Of a stretch of 64,000 nt of DNA, positions 11,265-19,031 are shown one piece after another (positions within the stretch are counted from its first letter, which is position 1; each line of letters begins with the position of its first letter). The translations under genes were made by a program, and so were the position numbers. The stretch is taken from contig NZ_CACRUY010000005.1 of NCBI RefSeq assembly GCF_902652685.1, positions 87,635-151,634 of the forward strand, in the 5' to 3' direction. The notes beneath the pieces are model-generated. The model was not told where the DNA came from and ran no database searches. It saw only the letters and a program-made list of their open reading frames with translations. Source of the DNA: Mycobacterium sp. Marseille-P9652. Lineage in GTDB: Bacteria; Actinomycetota; Actinomycetes; Mycobacteriales; Mycobacteriaceae.

Positions 11265-12176
11265 CTAGCCGCGGCTGATGTCGCGGGCGATGGTGAGGTT
11301 GGTCAGCTTGTCGGGATTGCGCATCACGTAGAAGTTGGTGATCTTGCCCTCGACGATCTCGACGGTGATCACACCCTCGAGGTGGTCGCCGAGGTAGAGC
11401 AAGACCGCCGGAGCGCTGTTGCAGGTCACCGGGTCCAGGCGCAGGTATGCGCCGGCCCGGCTCATCAGGCCCGCGATCGCCCGGGCCACCCGATCGGCGC
11501 CGACCACGGGCCTGCGGGCGGCGCTCGCCTTGCCGCCGCTGTCGGCGGTCCACGTGACATCCGGGGCGAGCATCGTCATCAGCGCCTGCACGTCGCCGCT
11601 GACCGCGCTCCGCAGGAATTGCTCGGTGAGCTCGGCGTTGCGTTGCGGATCCGTCGCGTCGAACCTCTTGCGCCGGGCCCGCACGTGCTCGCGTGCGCGG
11701 TGCGCGACCTGCCGCACGGTGGGCACCGGCTTGCCCACCGCGTCGGCGATTTCGTCGTAGTCGAAGCCGAACACCTCGCGGAGCACGAACACGGCCCGCT
11801 CGTCGGGGCTCAGCGTTTCGAGCAGCACCAGCATGGCCGTCGAAACCGATTCGGCGAGAACGATATCCGCCGACGGGTCATGCTCTTCGAGCAAAAGCGG
11901 CTCGGGCAGCCACGGGCCCACGTAGTCCTCGCGCCGGCGGGCGCCGGCCCGCAGCGTGTTCAACGCCTGGCGGGTGACGAGCCGGGCCAGGTAGGACTTG
12001 GTGTCCTGCACCGTGGTCAGGTCGACCGCCGCCCAGCGCAGGTAGCTGTCCTGCAACACGTCGTCGGCCTCGGTCGCCGAGCCCAGGATCTCGTAGGCGA
12101 TCGTGAACAGCAGCGGCCGGAGCAGGGTGAACCGTTCCGCGTGCTCGCTGCCCGCCCCCTGGCCGGCCCGCGTCAT
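11265..12176 (-). CDS. ECF41-group RNA polymerase sigma factor with SnoaL-like C-terminal domain
   Basis: 303 residues. Sigma2 at about 15-80 and sigma4 at about 110-170, followed by a SnoaL-like domain (about 180-300) that replaces a separate anti-sigma factor. Three signatures known for ECF41 are present: WLPEP at 89-93 in the linker, DSGGK (variant of DGGGK) at 212-216, and NPDKL at 287-291. The ATG overlaps the stop of the FAD oxidoreductase gene by 4 bp (ATGA), so the two are translationally coupled. ECF41 factors typically sit beside a carboxymuconolactone decarboxylase, oxidoreductase or epimerase gene; here it is an oxidoreductase. M. tuberculosis SigJ has the same architecture. Confidence 0.92.
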   Translation of the reverse strand: MTRAGQGAGSEHAERFTLLRPLLFTIAYEILGSATEADDVLQDSYLRWAAVDLTTVQDTKSYLARLVTRQALNTLRAGARRREDYVGPWLPEPLLLEEHDPSADIVLAESVSTAMLVLLETLSPDERAVFVLREVFGFDYDEIADAVGKPVPTVRQVAHRAREHVRARRKRFDATDPQRNAELTEQFLRSAVSGDVQALMTMLAPDVTWTADSGGKASAARRPVVGADRVARAIAGLMSRAGAYLRLDPVTCNSAPAVLLYLGDHLEGVITVEIVEGKITNFYVMRNPDKLTNLTIARDISRG

Positions 12177-13360
12177 CGGACGCCGACCGGTTCGGCGGCT
12201 GCCAGGCGCGCGGCCCGCCGTCCGCCCTTGAGCCAGAAGTACGAGCCGGGTTTGGCCGCCTCGCGCCGGATCGACCACAGCGTCCCCTTGCAGATCGTTT
12301 CCTTGAGCGAGGCGGCGGCGCGGCCGCCCAGCACCAGGTTCATCGGGGTGTCGTCGGTGTGAGCGACCTGGTACGCGGCATCGGAGCGCCCCAGGCTGAT
12401 GCACTGACCCACGAACGCCTGGTTCAGGGCCGCCGGCGCCTTCCCGGCGAGGCGGCTAAGCACGGTGTCGGCGGCCTGGGCGCCCAGCGGGCCGGCGGCC
12501 TGGCAGCTCATCCGCAGCGGCTGGCCCGACGGGGCGGCGGCGTCACCCGCGGCGACAATCCGGTCGTCGTCGATGCTCGTGAGCGTCTCGTCGGTGAGCA
12601 GGCGGCCCAGGGCGTCGGTGCGCAACCCGCTGCGCGTGGCCAGGTCGGGCACCGCGAACCCCGCCGTCCACACGGTGAGCCCGCTGGGCAGCACCCCGCC
12701 GTCGGAAAGCACCACCGCATCCCACCGGACCTCGCGGGCGGCCACGGATTCCACCACGTTGACGCCCAGCCTGCGCAGCCGCCTCGCGACCGACCGCCGG
12801 CCCCGGCCGCTGAGCGACGGGCCCAGGACGTCGCCGCACAGCAGGGTCACCGGCCGTCCATACCCGGCCAGTTCGGCCGCCGTCTCGATGCCGGTCAGTC
12901 CGCCGCCGACCACGGTGACGGGAGCGGCGGTCGGCAGGTCGGCCAGCGCATACCGCAGCCGCTGCGCCCCTTCCAGATCGGCGACGGAGTACGCGAATTC
13001 GGCCGCGCCCGGCACGGACGCGGGGATCGCGCCGGTGCTGCCGACGGCGTAGATGAGGAAGTCGTAATCCAGCCCCGCGCCCGACGCGAGCTGTACGTGC
13101 CGGTCGGCGGGCGCGATGCGGTCGACGGAGTCGACGACCAGCCGGATGCCCTCGCCCAGCAGCGTGTCGTAGTCGGCGGTCGCGGCGCCGGTGTCGGCGG
13201 CCCACTGGTGCAGCCGAATTCGCTCGACGAACACCGGGCGGGGATTCACCAGGGTGATGTCGACGTCCGGGTGCTGCCGCAGACGGTTCGCCGCCAGGGT
13301 CCCGGCGTATCCGCCGCCGATGACAACGACATGAGTTCTCTGGGTGCCCGCCTCGGTCAT
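12173..13360 (-). CDS. FAD-dependent pyridine nucleotide oxidoreductase (NDH-2-like) coupled to the ECF41 sigma factor
   Basis: 395 residues. Seen: the N-terminal FAD-binding fingerprint VVVIGGGYAGTLAANRL, the NAD(P)-binding fold VTVVGGGLTGIETAAEL at about 155, the ATG-type segment TVWTAGF and the C-terminal FAD motif IVAAGDAAAPS. It belongs to the NADH dehydrogenase-2/AIF-like group; the electron acceptor is unknown. No C-terminal membrane helix is obvious. Start ATG at 13360 with an excellent AGGAGGAG ribosome-binding site. It is the first gene of a two-gene operon with the sigma factor and lies downstream of an ECF41-type promoter, so it is the probable regulon member. Confidence 0.88.
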   Translation of the reverse strand: MTEAGTQRTHVVVIGGGYAGTLAANRLRQHPDVDITLVNPRPVFVERIRLHQWAADTGAATADYDTLLGEGIRLVVDSVDRIAPADRHVQLASGAGLDYDFLIYAVGSTGAIPASVPGAAEFAYSVADLEGAQRLRYALADLPTAAPVTVVGGGLTGIETAAELAGYGRPVTLLCGDVLGPSLSGRGRRSVARRLRRLGVNVVESVAAREVRWDAVVLSDGGVLPSGLTVWTAGFAVPDLATRSGLRTDALGRLLTDETLTSIDDDRIVAAGDAAAPSGQPLRMSCQAAGPLGAQAADTVLSRLAGKAPAALNQAFVGQCISLGRSDAAYQVAHTDDTPMNLVLGGRAAASLKETICKGTLWSIRREAAKPGSYFWLKGGRRAARLAAAEPVGVR

Positions 13361-13661
13361 TTCTCCTCCTGCTCTCGTTCGGACTTGTGCCCTTCAGACA
13401 CCGCCCGACCGCGAAGCGTGACAGCGCCGGCGGGAGTGTGACCCGTCTCACTCATAGTGCGACTTCCCGCCGGTCGCGGGCCTCGCTGCACCCATTGCGG
13501 GCGAGCCGCACATGTTAAGCTCCGCTCTACCGATCAGTTAGCTGACGGGGCCACTCACGCCCATACCGAACCCCCGAAGGATGGAGCTTCGCCGGTGCGC
13601 ACGGGAGTGCATCCGGAGAAGCGCACAGAACGACGAGGATCCCCGCACATGGGAGGAGCCC
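13361..13661. other. Divergent promoter region between oxidoreductase and GGDEF-EAL genes
   Basis: 301 bp without a credible gene. It holds the ECF41-type site for the minus-strand operon and, for the plus strand, an imperfect palindrome TCAGTTAGCTGA at about 13535-13546. No clear housekeeping -10/-35 pair was seen for the plus-strand gene. Confidence 0.5.
13397..13423 (-). promoter_or_regulatory. Candidate ECF41-type promoter for the oxidoreductase-sigma operon
   Basis: On the minus strand TGTCACG (13423-13417) is followed after exactly 16 bases by TGTC (13400-13397), 37 bp before the oxidoreductase ATG. The promoter reported for ECF41 factors is TGTCACA-N16-CGTC (recalled); this site differs at one base in each element. 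Autoregulation of the operon by its own sigma factor is the inference. Confidence 0.6.
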
Positions 13662-15536
13662 GTGCCGCGCAGCCTCGATCTCGTCATCACGTCGGTCGCC
13701 ACCCAACTGATGGAGGCGACCGGCGCCACCGCCACCCGGGTGAGTGAACGGGTTCTCGAGCAACTCGTCGAACAGTTCAACCTCGACGCCGCCTTCTTGC
13801 GGCACCACGATCACGACATCCGGGCGTCGGTGCTGGTCGCCGAATGGCCGCGCCGGGTGGACGTTCCCGACCCGGATCCGATGGCCGTCATCCACTTCAC
13901 CAGTGTCGACGCGGTTTTCGGGGATGGTGAGCACGGCAGGAAACCGGTCGTGATCCGGCCGGATCAGGCGACTCGCTCCTTCGCCCTCTGGTCGGGACCC
14001 AGGGCGGCGACCAAGCAGCCCGCCGCGCCGTCGGTGGCCGCCGCGCCGCTGGTCTCGGGCGAGGCGACCACCGGTGTGCTCGGCTTCGTCAGGTACGGCG
14101 CCCGCAAGTGGAAGCAGGAGGAGATCAACACGCTCGAGGCGGCGGCCGCGCTCTTCGCCCAGTTGCAGGCCCGGATCGCGGCCGAGGAAAAGCTCCGCTA
14201 CCTCGCCGAGCACGACGACCTGACCGGCCTGTACAACCGTCGGGCCCTGGTCGCCCACCTCACCGAGAGGCTGATCGCGGGCAGCCCCGGCCCGGTCTCC
14301 GTTTTGTACCTCGACCTGGACCGGCTCAAGCCGATCAACGATTACCTCGGCCACACCGCCGGCGACTGGTTCATCAGGGTCTTCGCGCAACGGCTCCGGG
14401 CCTGCGCCGGCATCCGCAGCATGATCGCCCGGCTGGGCGGTGACGAGTTCGTCGTCATCCCCGAACAGCCGATGTCGACCGCGACGGCGGAGTCACTCGC
14501 TCGGCGGCTGTGCGCGACGCTGCGCGAGCGACTGGCCATCGGGGGGCACATGATCACCCGCACCGTCAGCATCGGCGTCGCGGTGGGCGTCCCGGGCCGG
14601 GACAACAGCACCGACCTCCTGCGCCGGGCCGACGAGGCCGTGCTGACCGCCAAGCGTGGCGGCGGCAACCAGGTCGCGATGTCCACCGACGACATGTCGC
14701 TGAAAAGCGCGTTCCGCAACGACATCGAGCTGCATCTGCAGGGCGACATCGACAGCGAAGCGCTGCTGTTGCACTACCTTCCCGAGGTCGACCTGTGGAC
14801 CGGCGCCATCGTCGCCGCCGAGGCGCTGGTCCGGTGGCGGCACCCGATCTGGGGGCTGCTGCTGCCGGACTCGTTCATCGGGGTGGCCGAGTCGACGAAC
14901 CTGGCCGGTGAGTTGGGCCGATGGGTGATGCGAACCGCCTGTGCCGATTTCAGCCGCTGGCGGTCGAAAGGCATCGGGCTGAGCGCCACCCTGCGGATCA
15001 ACGTGTCGCCCGTGCAGTTGATCACCCGGGGCTTCGTGCGCAGCGTCGCCGACACCATCGACGAGTTCGGCATCGACGCCGGGTCGGTGTGCCTCGAGAT
15101 CACCGAGCGCGCCGTGGTGCACGACATGGAAACCACCCGCAAGACGTTGTCGGAACTCAAAGACGTCGGCGTGCAGATCGCGATCGACGACTTCGGCACC
15201 GGCTATGCCGTTCTGTCGCACCTGAAGTCGTTGCCGGTCGACACGCTCAAGATCGACACCGCGTTCGTGCGCGACCTGGGCACGAACGCCGGCGACCTGG
15301 CCATCGTCCGCGCGATCATCGGTCTCGCCGAGGCGTTCGGCCTGCAACTGGTCGCCGAGGGCGTCGAGACACCCGCCGCCGCACTGACTTTGATGCAGCA
15401 CGGCTGCCACCGGGCCCAGGGATTCCTGCTGTCGCGGCCCGTGCCGGCCGGCGCGATGGAGGCCCTGCTGGCCGCCCGCTGGATGCCCATGCCGTTCCTC
15501 GCCGATCGCGAGGCCCTGTCGTTAGGCGCGATCTAG
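13662..15536 (+). CDS. GAF-GGDEF-EAL cyclic-di-GMP turnover protein (Rv1354c-like)
   Basis: 624 residues from a GTG preceded by GGGAGGAG; an ATG at 13581 would add 27. GAF-like sensor at about 15-175, GGDEF diguanylate cyclase at 190-345 with intact GGDEF at 259-263, EAL phosphodiesterase at 365-610 with EAL at 387-389, DDFGTG at 509-514 and VAEGVETP. No RxxD inhibitory site precedes GGDEF. Both catalytic domains look intact, so it could make or degrade c-di-GMP. It strongly resembles M. tuberculosis Rv1354c (623 residues), which sits at a different locus there. Here it lies 11 bp upstream of the first EPS-island lipoprotein gene, which suggests co-transcription and c-di-GMP control of the polysaccharide. 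Confidence 0.93.
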   Translation: MPRSLDLVITSVATQLMEATGATATRVSERVLEQLVEQFNLDAAFLRHHDHDIRASVLVAEWPRRVDVPDPDPMAVIHFTSVDAVFGDGEHGRKPVVIRPDQATRSFALWSGPRAATKQPAAPSVAAAPLVSGEATTGVLGFVRYGARKWKQEEINTLEAAAALFAQLQARIAAEEKLRYLAEHDDLTGLYNRRALVAHLTERLIAGSPGPVSVLYLDLDRLKPINDYLGHTAGDWFIRVFAQRLRACAGIRSMIARLGGDEFVVIPEQPMSTATAESLARRLCATLRERLAIGGHMITRTVSIGVAVGVPGRDNSTDLLRRADEAVLTAKRGGGNQVAMSTDDMSLKSAFRNDIELHLQGDIDSEALLLHYLPEVDLWTGAIVAAEALVRWRHPIWGLLLPDSFIGVAESTNLAGELGRWVMRTACADFSRWRSKGIGLSATLRINVSPVQLITRGFVRSVADTIDEFGIDAGSVCLEITERAVVHDMETTRKTLSELKDVGVQIAIDDFGTGYAVLSHLKSLPVDTLKIDTAFVRDLGTNAGDLAIVRAIIGLAEAFGLQLVAEGVETPAAALTLMQHGCHRAQGFLLSRPVPAGAMEALLAARWMPMPFLADREALSLGAI

Positions 15537-15547
15537 CCCTGGGCACG

Positions 15548-17215
15548 ATGTTCGGTTCGGGGAGCAAGGCCGTGCTGGCGGTCGCCTGTGCGACGGCGAC
15601 GCTCATCGGCTGTGGTCGACACGTCGACCCGGGACCGCTGTCGGCGATGGCCTTCCCGGCCGTGCCGCCCACCGTTCAGGAGATCGCCAACCCGCTGCGC
15701 GGGCAGTACGAGGATCTGCTCAATCCTCTTTTCCCGCAGGGAAACCCGGCCGATCGGCAGTACCAGCCGTGGCCGGCGTCCTACGACGCCAGCCTGCGGG
15801 TGTCGTGGCGTCAGCTGCAGCCCACGGATCCCGGCTCGCTGCCGCCCGACGCCCCCGACGATCGCAAGTACGACTTCGGTGTGATCGACGACGCGCTGGC
15901 GAAACTGGGCAACCGCAACATGCGGTTGATCCTGGGCGTGTACTCCTACCGGTCCTGCTGCGGCGACTCGTCCGGCGGCGACGGGAACATCGCGATACCC
16001 GACTGGATGCGCCCCGCCGCCACCACCTATCCGGGTGCGCCCGACGGCGGCGGGGTGGCGCAGGTGGTGCCGAACTGGAACGACCCGCGCTACCTCGACG
16101 GCTTCGGCCGGCTGCTCGCCGCGCTGGGCCGCCGATACGACGCCGACGAGCGGCTGAGCGTCTTCGAGTTCTCCGGATACGGCGACTTCAACGAGAACCA
16201 AGTGGCCTACCTGCGCGACAAGCTGGCCGCGGCGGGTCCGGCGCCGGACGACAGCGCCGCGGCGCTGGGGTACTACAGCCAGTACCGCGACCAGAGCATC
16301 ACCGCGGCATCGATACGCCGGCTCGTCGCCGCCAACGCCGACGCCTTCCGGCACACCCAACTGGTGGTGACGCCACAGAATCCCGAGATCGTGCGTCAGC
16401 TGCTCGCCGACGACGTCACCAAGAAGCTGTCCGCGCCGGTGGGCATCCGCTCGGACTGCCTCGGCGTCCAGTCGCCGCTGCCCGGCTGGGCGGACACCGC
16501 CGACTCGCACTACGTGCGGACCAACGACGGCGTCGTCGATGCGCTGAAGCGGCGGCTCTCCGCGGCGCCGGTGATCACCGAGTGGTGCCCACTGCCCAGC
16601 GGGGCCGACCCGCGGTCGTACTACGAGAAGGGCTTGCACGACGTGGTTCGGTATCACGTGTCGATGACGTCGAGCTCCAACTTTCCCGACCGCGACTTCG
16701 CCTCCGCAATGGACCGCACCTTGTATCCTCTGTGGGCGCAGGCCAATACGGAGGCCGGGTACCGGTATTCCGTGGAGGCCCGCCCGGGATCGCAATCCAG
16801 ACGGGGCAAGGTGGCGACGATAGGGGTGGTGTGGACCAACTACGGCTCGGCGGCCGCGACCGAGAATTGGGCACCCGGCTACAAGCTGGTCGATTTCTCC
16901 GGCGCGGTGGTGCGGACCGTTCCCGCCACGGTGAACCTCAGGACACTGACGCCCGAGGACTCGAGCCAATCCCGCGAGGGGGCCGTCCCTACGTCGTCCA
17001 CCGACGACGTGCACGTCGACGTGTCGGGGCTGGCGCCGGGCCACTACACGCTCTGCGCATCCGTCGAGTGGCAGCAGCACAAGCCGGGCGCATCGCACGC
17101 GGTCAACTACGGCCCGATGGCACTGGCCCGTTACGGCCGCGACGCCTCCGGGATGTATCCCATTGCCTCCCTTGACCTCCCGCGTGACGACGCGGTGCCG
17201 GCCGGCGGTCACTGA
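15548..17215 (+). CDS. DUF4832-like TIM-barrel lipoprotein, copy 1
   Basis: 555 residues. Signal peptide with lipobox LIGC (Cys about 19). The N-terminal two thirds resemble the glycoside-hydrolase-like TIM barrel of DUF4832 proteins: an NPLRGQYEDLL opening, VSWRQLQPTD, YDFGVIDDALAKL, VYSYRSCC, VFEFSGYGDFNEN with an acidic pair at a barrel strand end, and VITEWCP. The C-terminal third (about 425-545) is a beta-sandwich with VVWTNYGSAAATENW and VNLRTL. Expected outside the cytoplasmic membrane, perhaps binding or cleaving the island's own polysaccharide; no activity can be assigned. Starts 11 bp after the c-di-GMP protein gene and 1 bp precedes its paralogue. Confidence 0.83.
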   Translation: MFGSGSKAVLAVACATATLIGCGRHVDPGPLSAMAFPAVPPTVQEIANPLRGQYEDLLNPLFPQGNPADRQYQPWPASYDASLRVSWRQLQPTDPGSLPPDAPDDRKYDFGVIDDALAKLGNRNMRLILGVYSYRSCCGDSSGGDGNIAIPDWMRPAATTYPGAPDGGGVAQVVPNWNDPRYLDGFGRLLAALGRRYDADERLSVFEFSGYGDFNENQVAYLRDKLAAAGPAPDDSAAALGYYSQYRDQSITAASIRRLVAANADAFRHTQLVVTPQNPEIVRQLLADDVTKKLSAPVGIRSDCLGVQSPLPGWADTADSHYVRTNDGVVDALKRRLSAAPVITEWCPLPSGADPRSYYEKGLHDVVRYHVSMTSSSNFPDRDFASAMDRTLYPLWAQANTEAGYRYSVEARPGSQSRRGKVATIGVVWTNYGSAAATENWAPGYKLVDFSGAVVRTVPATVNLRTLTPEDSSQSREGAVPTSSTDDVHVDVSGLAPGHYTLCASVEWQQHKPGASHAVNYGPMALARYGRDASGMYPIASLDLPRDDAVPAGGH

Positions 17216-17216
17216 C

Positions 17217-18896
17217 GTGGCGCGGGGTGTCCGCCGCGCGCTGCTCGTCGTCGCCTGCGCGTCGCTGTTGCTCTGCGGGTGCGGCCGTCCGGCCGACCCC
17301 GGTCCGTTGGTCGCGCTGGACCGCCCGCCCATACCGATGAACGTCCAGGAGATTGCGAACCCCTTGCGCGGGCAGTACGAGGACCTGTTGGAACCGCTTT
17401 TCCCGCAACGCAATCCCGCGCAGAAGCGGTACCCGCCGTGGCCCGCCTCCTACGATGCCAGCGTGCGTGTCTCGTGGCGGCAGCTGCAGCCCACCGACCT
17501 CCGCAGGCTTCCCCCCGACGCGCCCGACGACCGGAAGTACGACTTCAGCGTCATCGACGATGCGCTCGCCAAGCTGGCGAGCCGGAACATGCGGTTGACG
17601 CTGCGCGTGTTCGCCTACAACTCCTGTTGCGACGCAACGTATCCGAACAACACCAACATCGCGATTCCGGAGTGGATGCGCTCGGCGGCCACCGACTATG
17701 TCGGGCCCGTGCGGTACTGGTGGGGCCCGGGTCTGACGCAGGTGGTGCCGAATTGGAACGACCCGCACTACCTGGACGCCTTCGGCGACCTGCTGGCGGC
17801 GCTGGGCCGCCGCTACGACGGCGACGAGCGGCTCAGCGTGTTCGAGTTCTCCGGGTACGGCGACTTCAGCGAGAACCACATCGCTTTCCTGCGGGACAAG
17901 CTCGGTGCGCCGGGGCCCGCGCCGGACGACAGCGTGGCGGCGCTGGGGTATTACAGCCAGTTCCGCGACCAGAGCATCACCGCCGCCTCGGTACGCCGGC
18001 TGGTTGCCGCGAACGTCAGCGCCTTCCCGCACACCCAGCTGGTGACCACCGCGCTCAATCCCGAGATCGTGCGTCAGCTGCTGGCGGACGACGTGACCGC
18101 GCGGCTGTCCGCGCCGGTGGGCATCCGGTCGGACTGCCTGGGCGTGTACGCGCCGCTGCCCGTCTGGGCCGAATCCGACCAGTCGCACTACGTCCAGACC
18201 AAGGATCCGCTCGTCGGCGAGCTCAAGGACCGCCTCGCCACGGCGTTGGTGATCTCCGAGTGGTGCCAGCTGATGAACGGCATCGATCCCCGGTCCTATT
18301 ACGAGAAGGCGCTGCGCGACGTCATCCGCTACCACGTGGCGATGACCGCGAGTTTCAACTTCCCGGATGCGGACTCCACCACCGCGATGGATCCGGCCCT
18401 CTACCTGTTGTGGGCCCAGGCCAACGTTTCGGCGGGCTACCGGTACTCGGTGCAGGCCCGGCGGGGATCGGAGACAGTGCGCGACGGCGTGGCGTCGGTG
18501 GCGGTGACCTGGACCAACTACGGCTCGGCGGCCGCCACGGAGAAGTGGGTTCCCGGCTACCGGCTGGTGGATTTCTCCGGAACGGTGGTCCGGACCGTGC
18601 CGGCGACGGTCAACCTGCGAACGCTGGTCCACAACGAATCCGGCGACTCCTCGGCGAAGGAACCGGTTCCGTCGTCGGCCGGCGAATCGATCCGCGTCGA
18701 CGTGGCCGGATTGCCGCCCGGGCAGTACACGCTTCGGGCGTCCGCGGATTGGCAGCAACACAAGCCCGGCGCCACTCAGACCGTCAACTATCCGCCCATG
18801 CAGCTGGCTCGCGACGGGCGCGACGAATCGGGCTCGTACGCGATCGCGACGCTCGATATTCCGCGCGCCGGGCTCACCCCCGCCCCGGGACAGTGA
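17217..18896 (+). CDS. DUF4832-like TIM-barrel lipoprotein, copy 2
   Basis: 559 residues from a GTG at 17217, giving signal peptide MARGVRRALLVVACASLLLC with lipobox LCGC. Co-linear over its whole length with the preceding protein and highly similar (same NPLRGQYEDLL, SWRQLQPTD, VFEFSGYGDF, PVGIRSDCLGV and TNYGSAAAT segments), so a tandem duplication. Differences include the CCDATYPNN loop where copy 1 has CCGDSSGG, and ISEWCQ where copy 1 has ITEWCP, which may mean different specificity. An earlier in-frame start at 17163 would overlap copy 1 and lacks a signal peptide. Last gene before a 135-bp gap preceding the chain-length gene. Confidence 0.83.
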   Translation: MARGVRRALLVVACASLLLCGCGRPADPGPLVALDRPPIPMNVQEIANPLRGQYEDLLEPLFPQRNPAQKRYPPWPASYDASVRVSWRQLQPTDLRRLPPDAPDDRKYDFSVIDDALAKLASRNMRLTLRVFAYNSCCDATYPNNTNIAIPEWMRSAATDYVGPVRYWWGPGLTQVVPNWNDPHYLDAFGDLLAALGRRYDGDERLSVFEFSGYGDFSENHIAFLRDKLGAPGPAPDDSVAALGYYSQFRDQSITAASVRRLVAANVSAFPHTQLVTTALNPEIVRQLLADDVTARLSAPVGIRSDCLGVYAPLPVWAESDQSHYVQTKDPLVGELKDRLATALVISEWCQLMNGIDPRSYYEKALRDVIRYHVAMTASFNFPDADSTTAMDPALYLLWAQANVSAGYRYSVQARRGSETVRDGVASVAVTWTNYGSAAATEKWVPGYRLVDFSGTVVRTVPATVNLRTLVHNESGDSSAKEPVPSSAGESIRVDVAGLPPGQYTLRASADWQQHKPGATQTVNYPPMQLARDGRDESGSYAIATLDIPRAGLTPAPGQ

Positions 18897-18936
18897 CGTG
18901 GTGAGCGGCGAACCATTTCGATTTCCGGCCACACGA

Positions 18937-18972
18937 CGCGCTGCGTACTATGCAGGATTATTGCGCAGCGCG
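18937..18972. promoter_or_regulatory. Inverted repeat upstream of the Wzz/CpsCD gene
   Basis: Perfect 9-bp arms CGCGCTGCG (18937-18945) and CGCAGCGCG (18964-18972) with an 18-nt AT-rich spacer, followed by CCTTTAAG and a second small repeat (CCTTT...AAAGG, 18973-18990). It sits in the only real gap of the plus-strand EPS operon, so it could be a partial terminator behind the lipoproteins or an operator for the assembly genes. Confidence 0.45.
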
Positions 18973-19031
18973 CCTTTAAGTGAATAAAAGGACGAATTCT
19001 CCCGCTGCGTTCTCAGAAAGGTCTTCAGCCG

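Noticed and set aside
15533-17413. 626-codon minus-strand open frame opposite the DUF4832-like gene
   Set aside because: High-GC antisense shadow: composition is Arg/Gly/His/Val-rich with no domain, while the plus strand has a clear lipoprotein with a paralogue.
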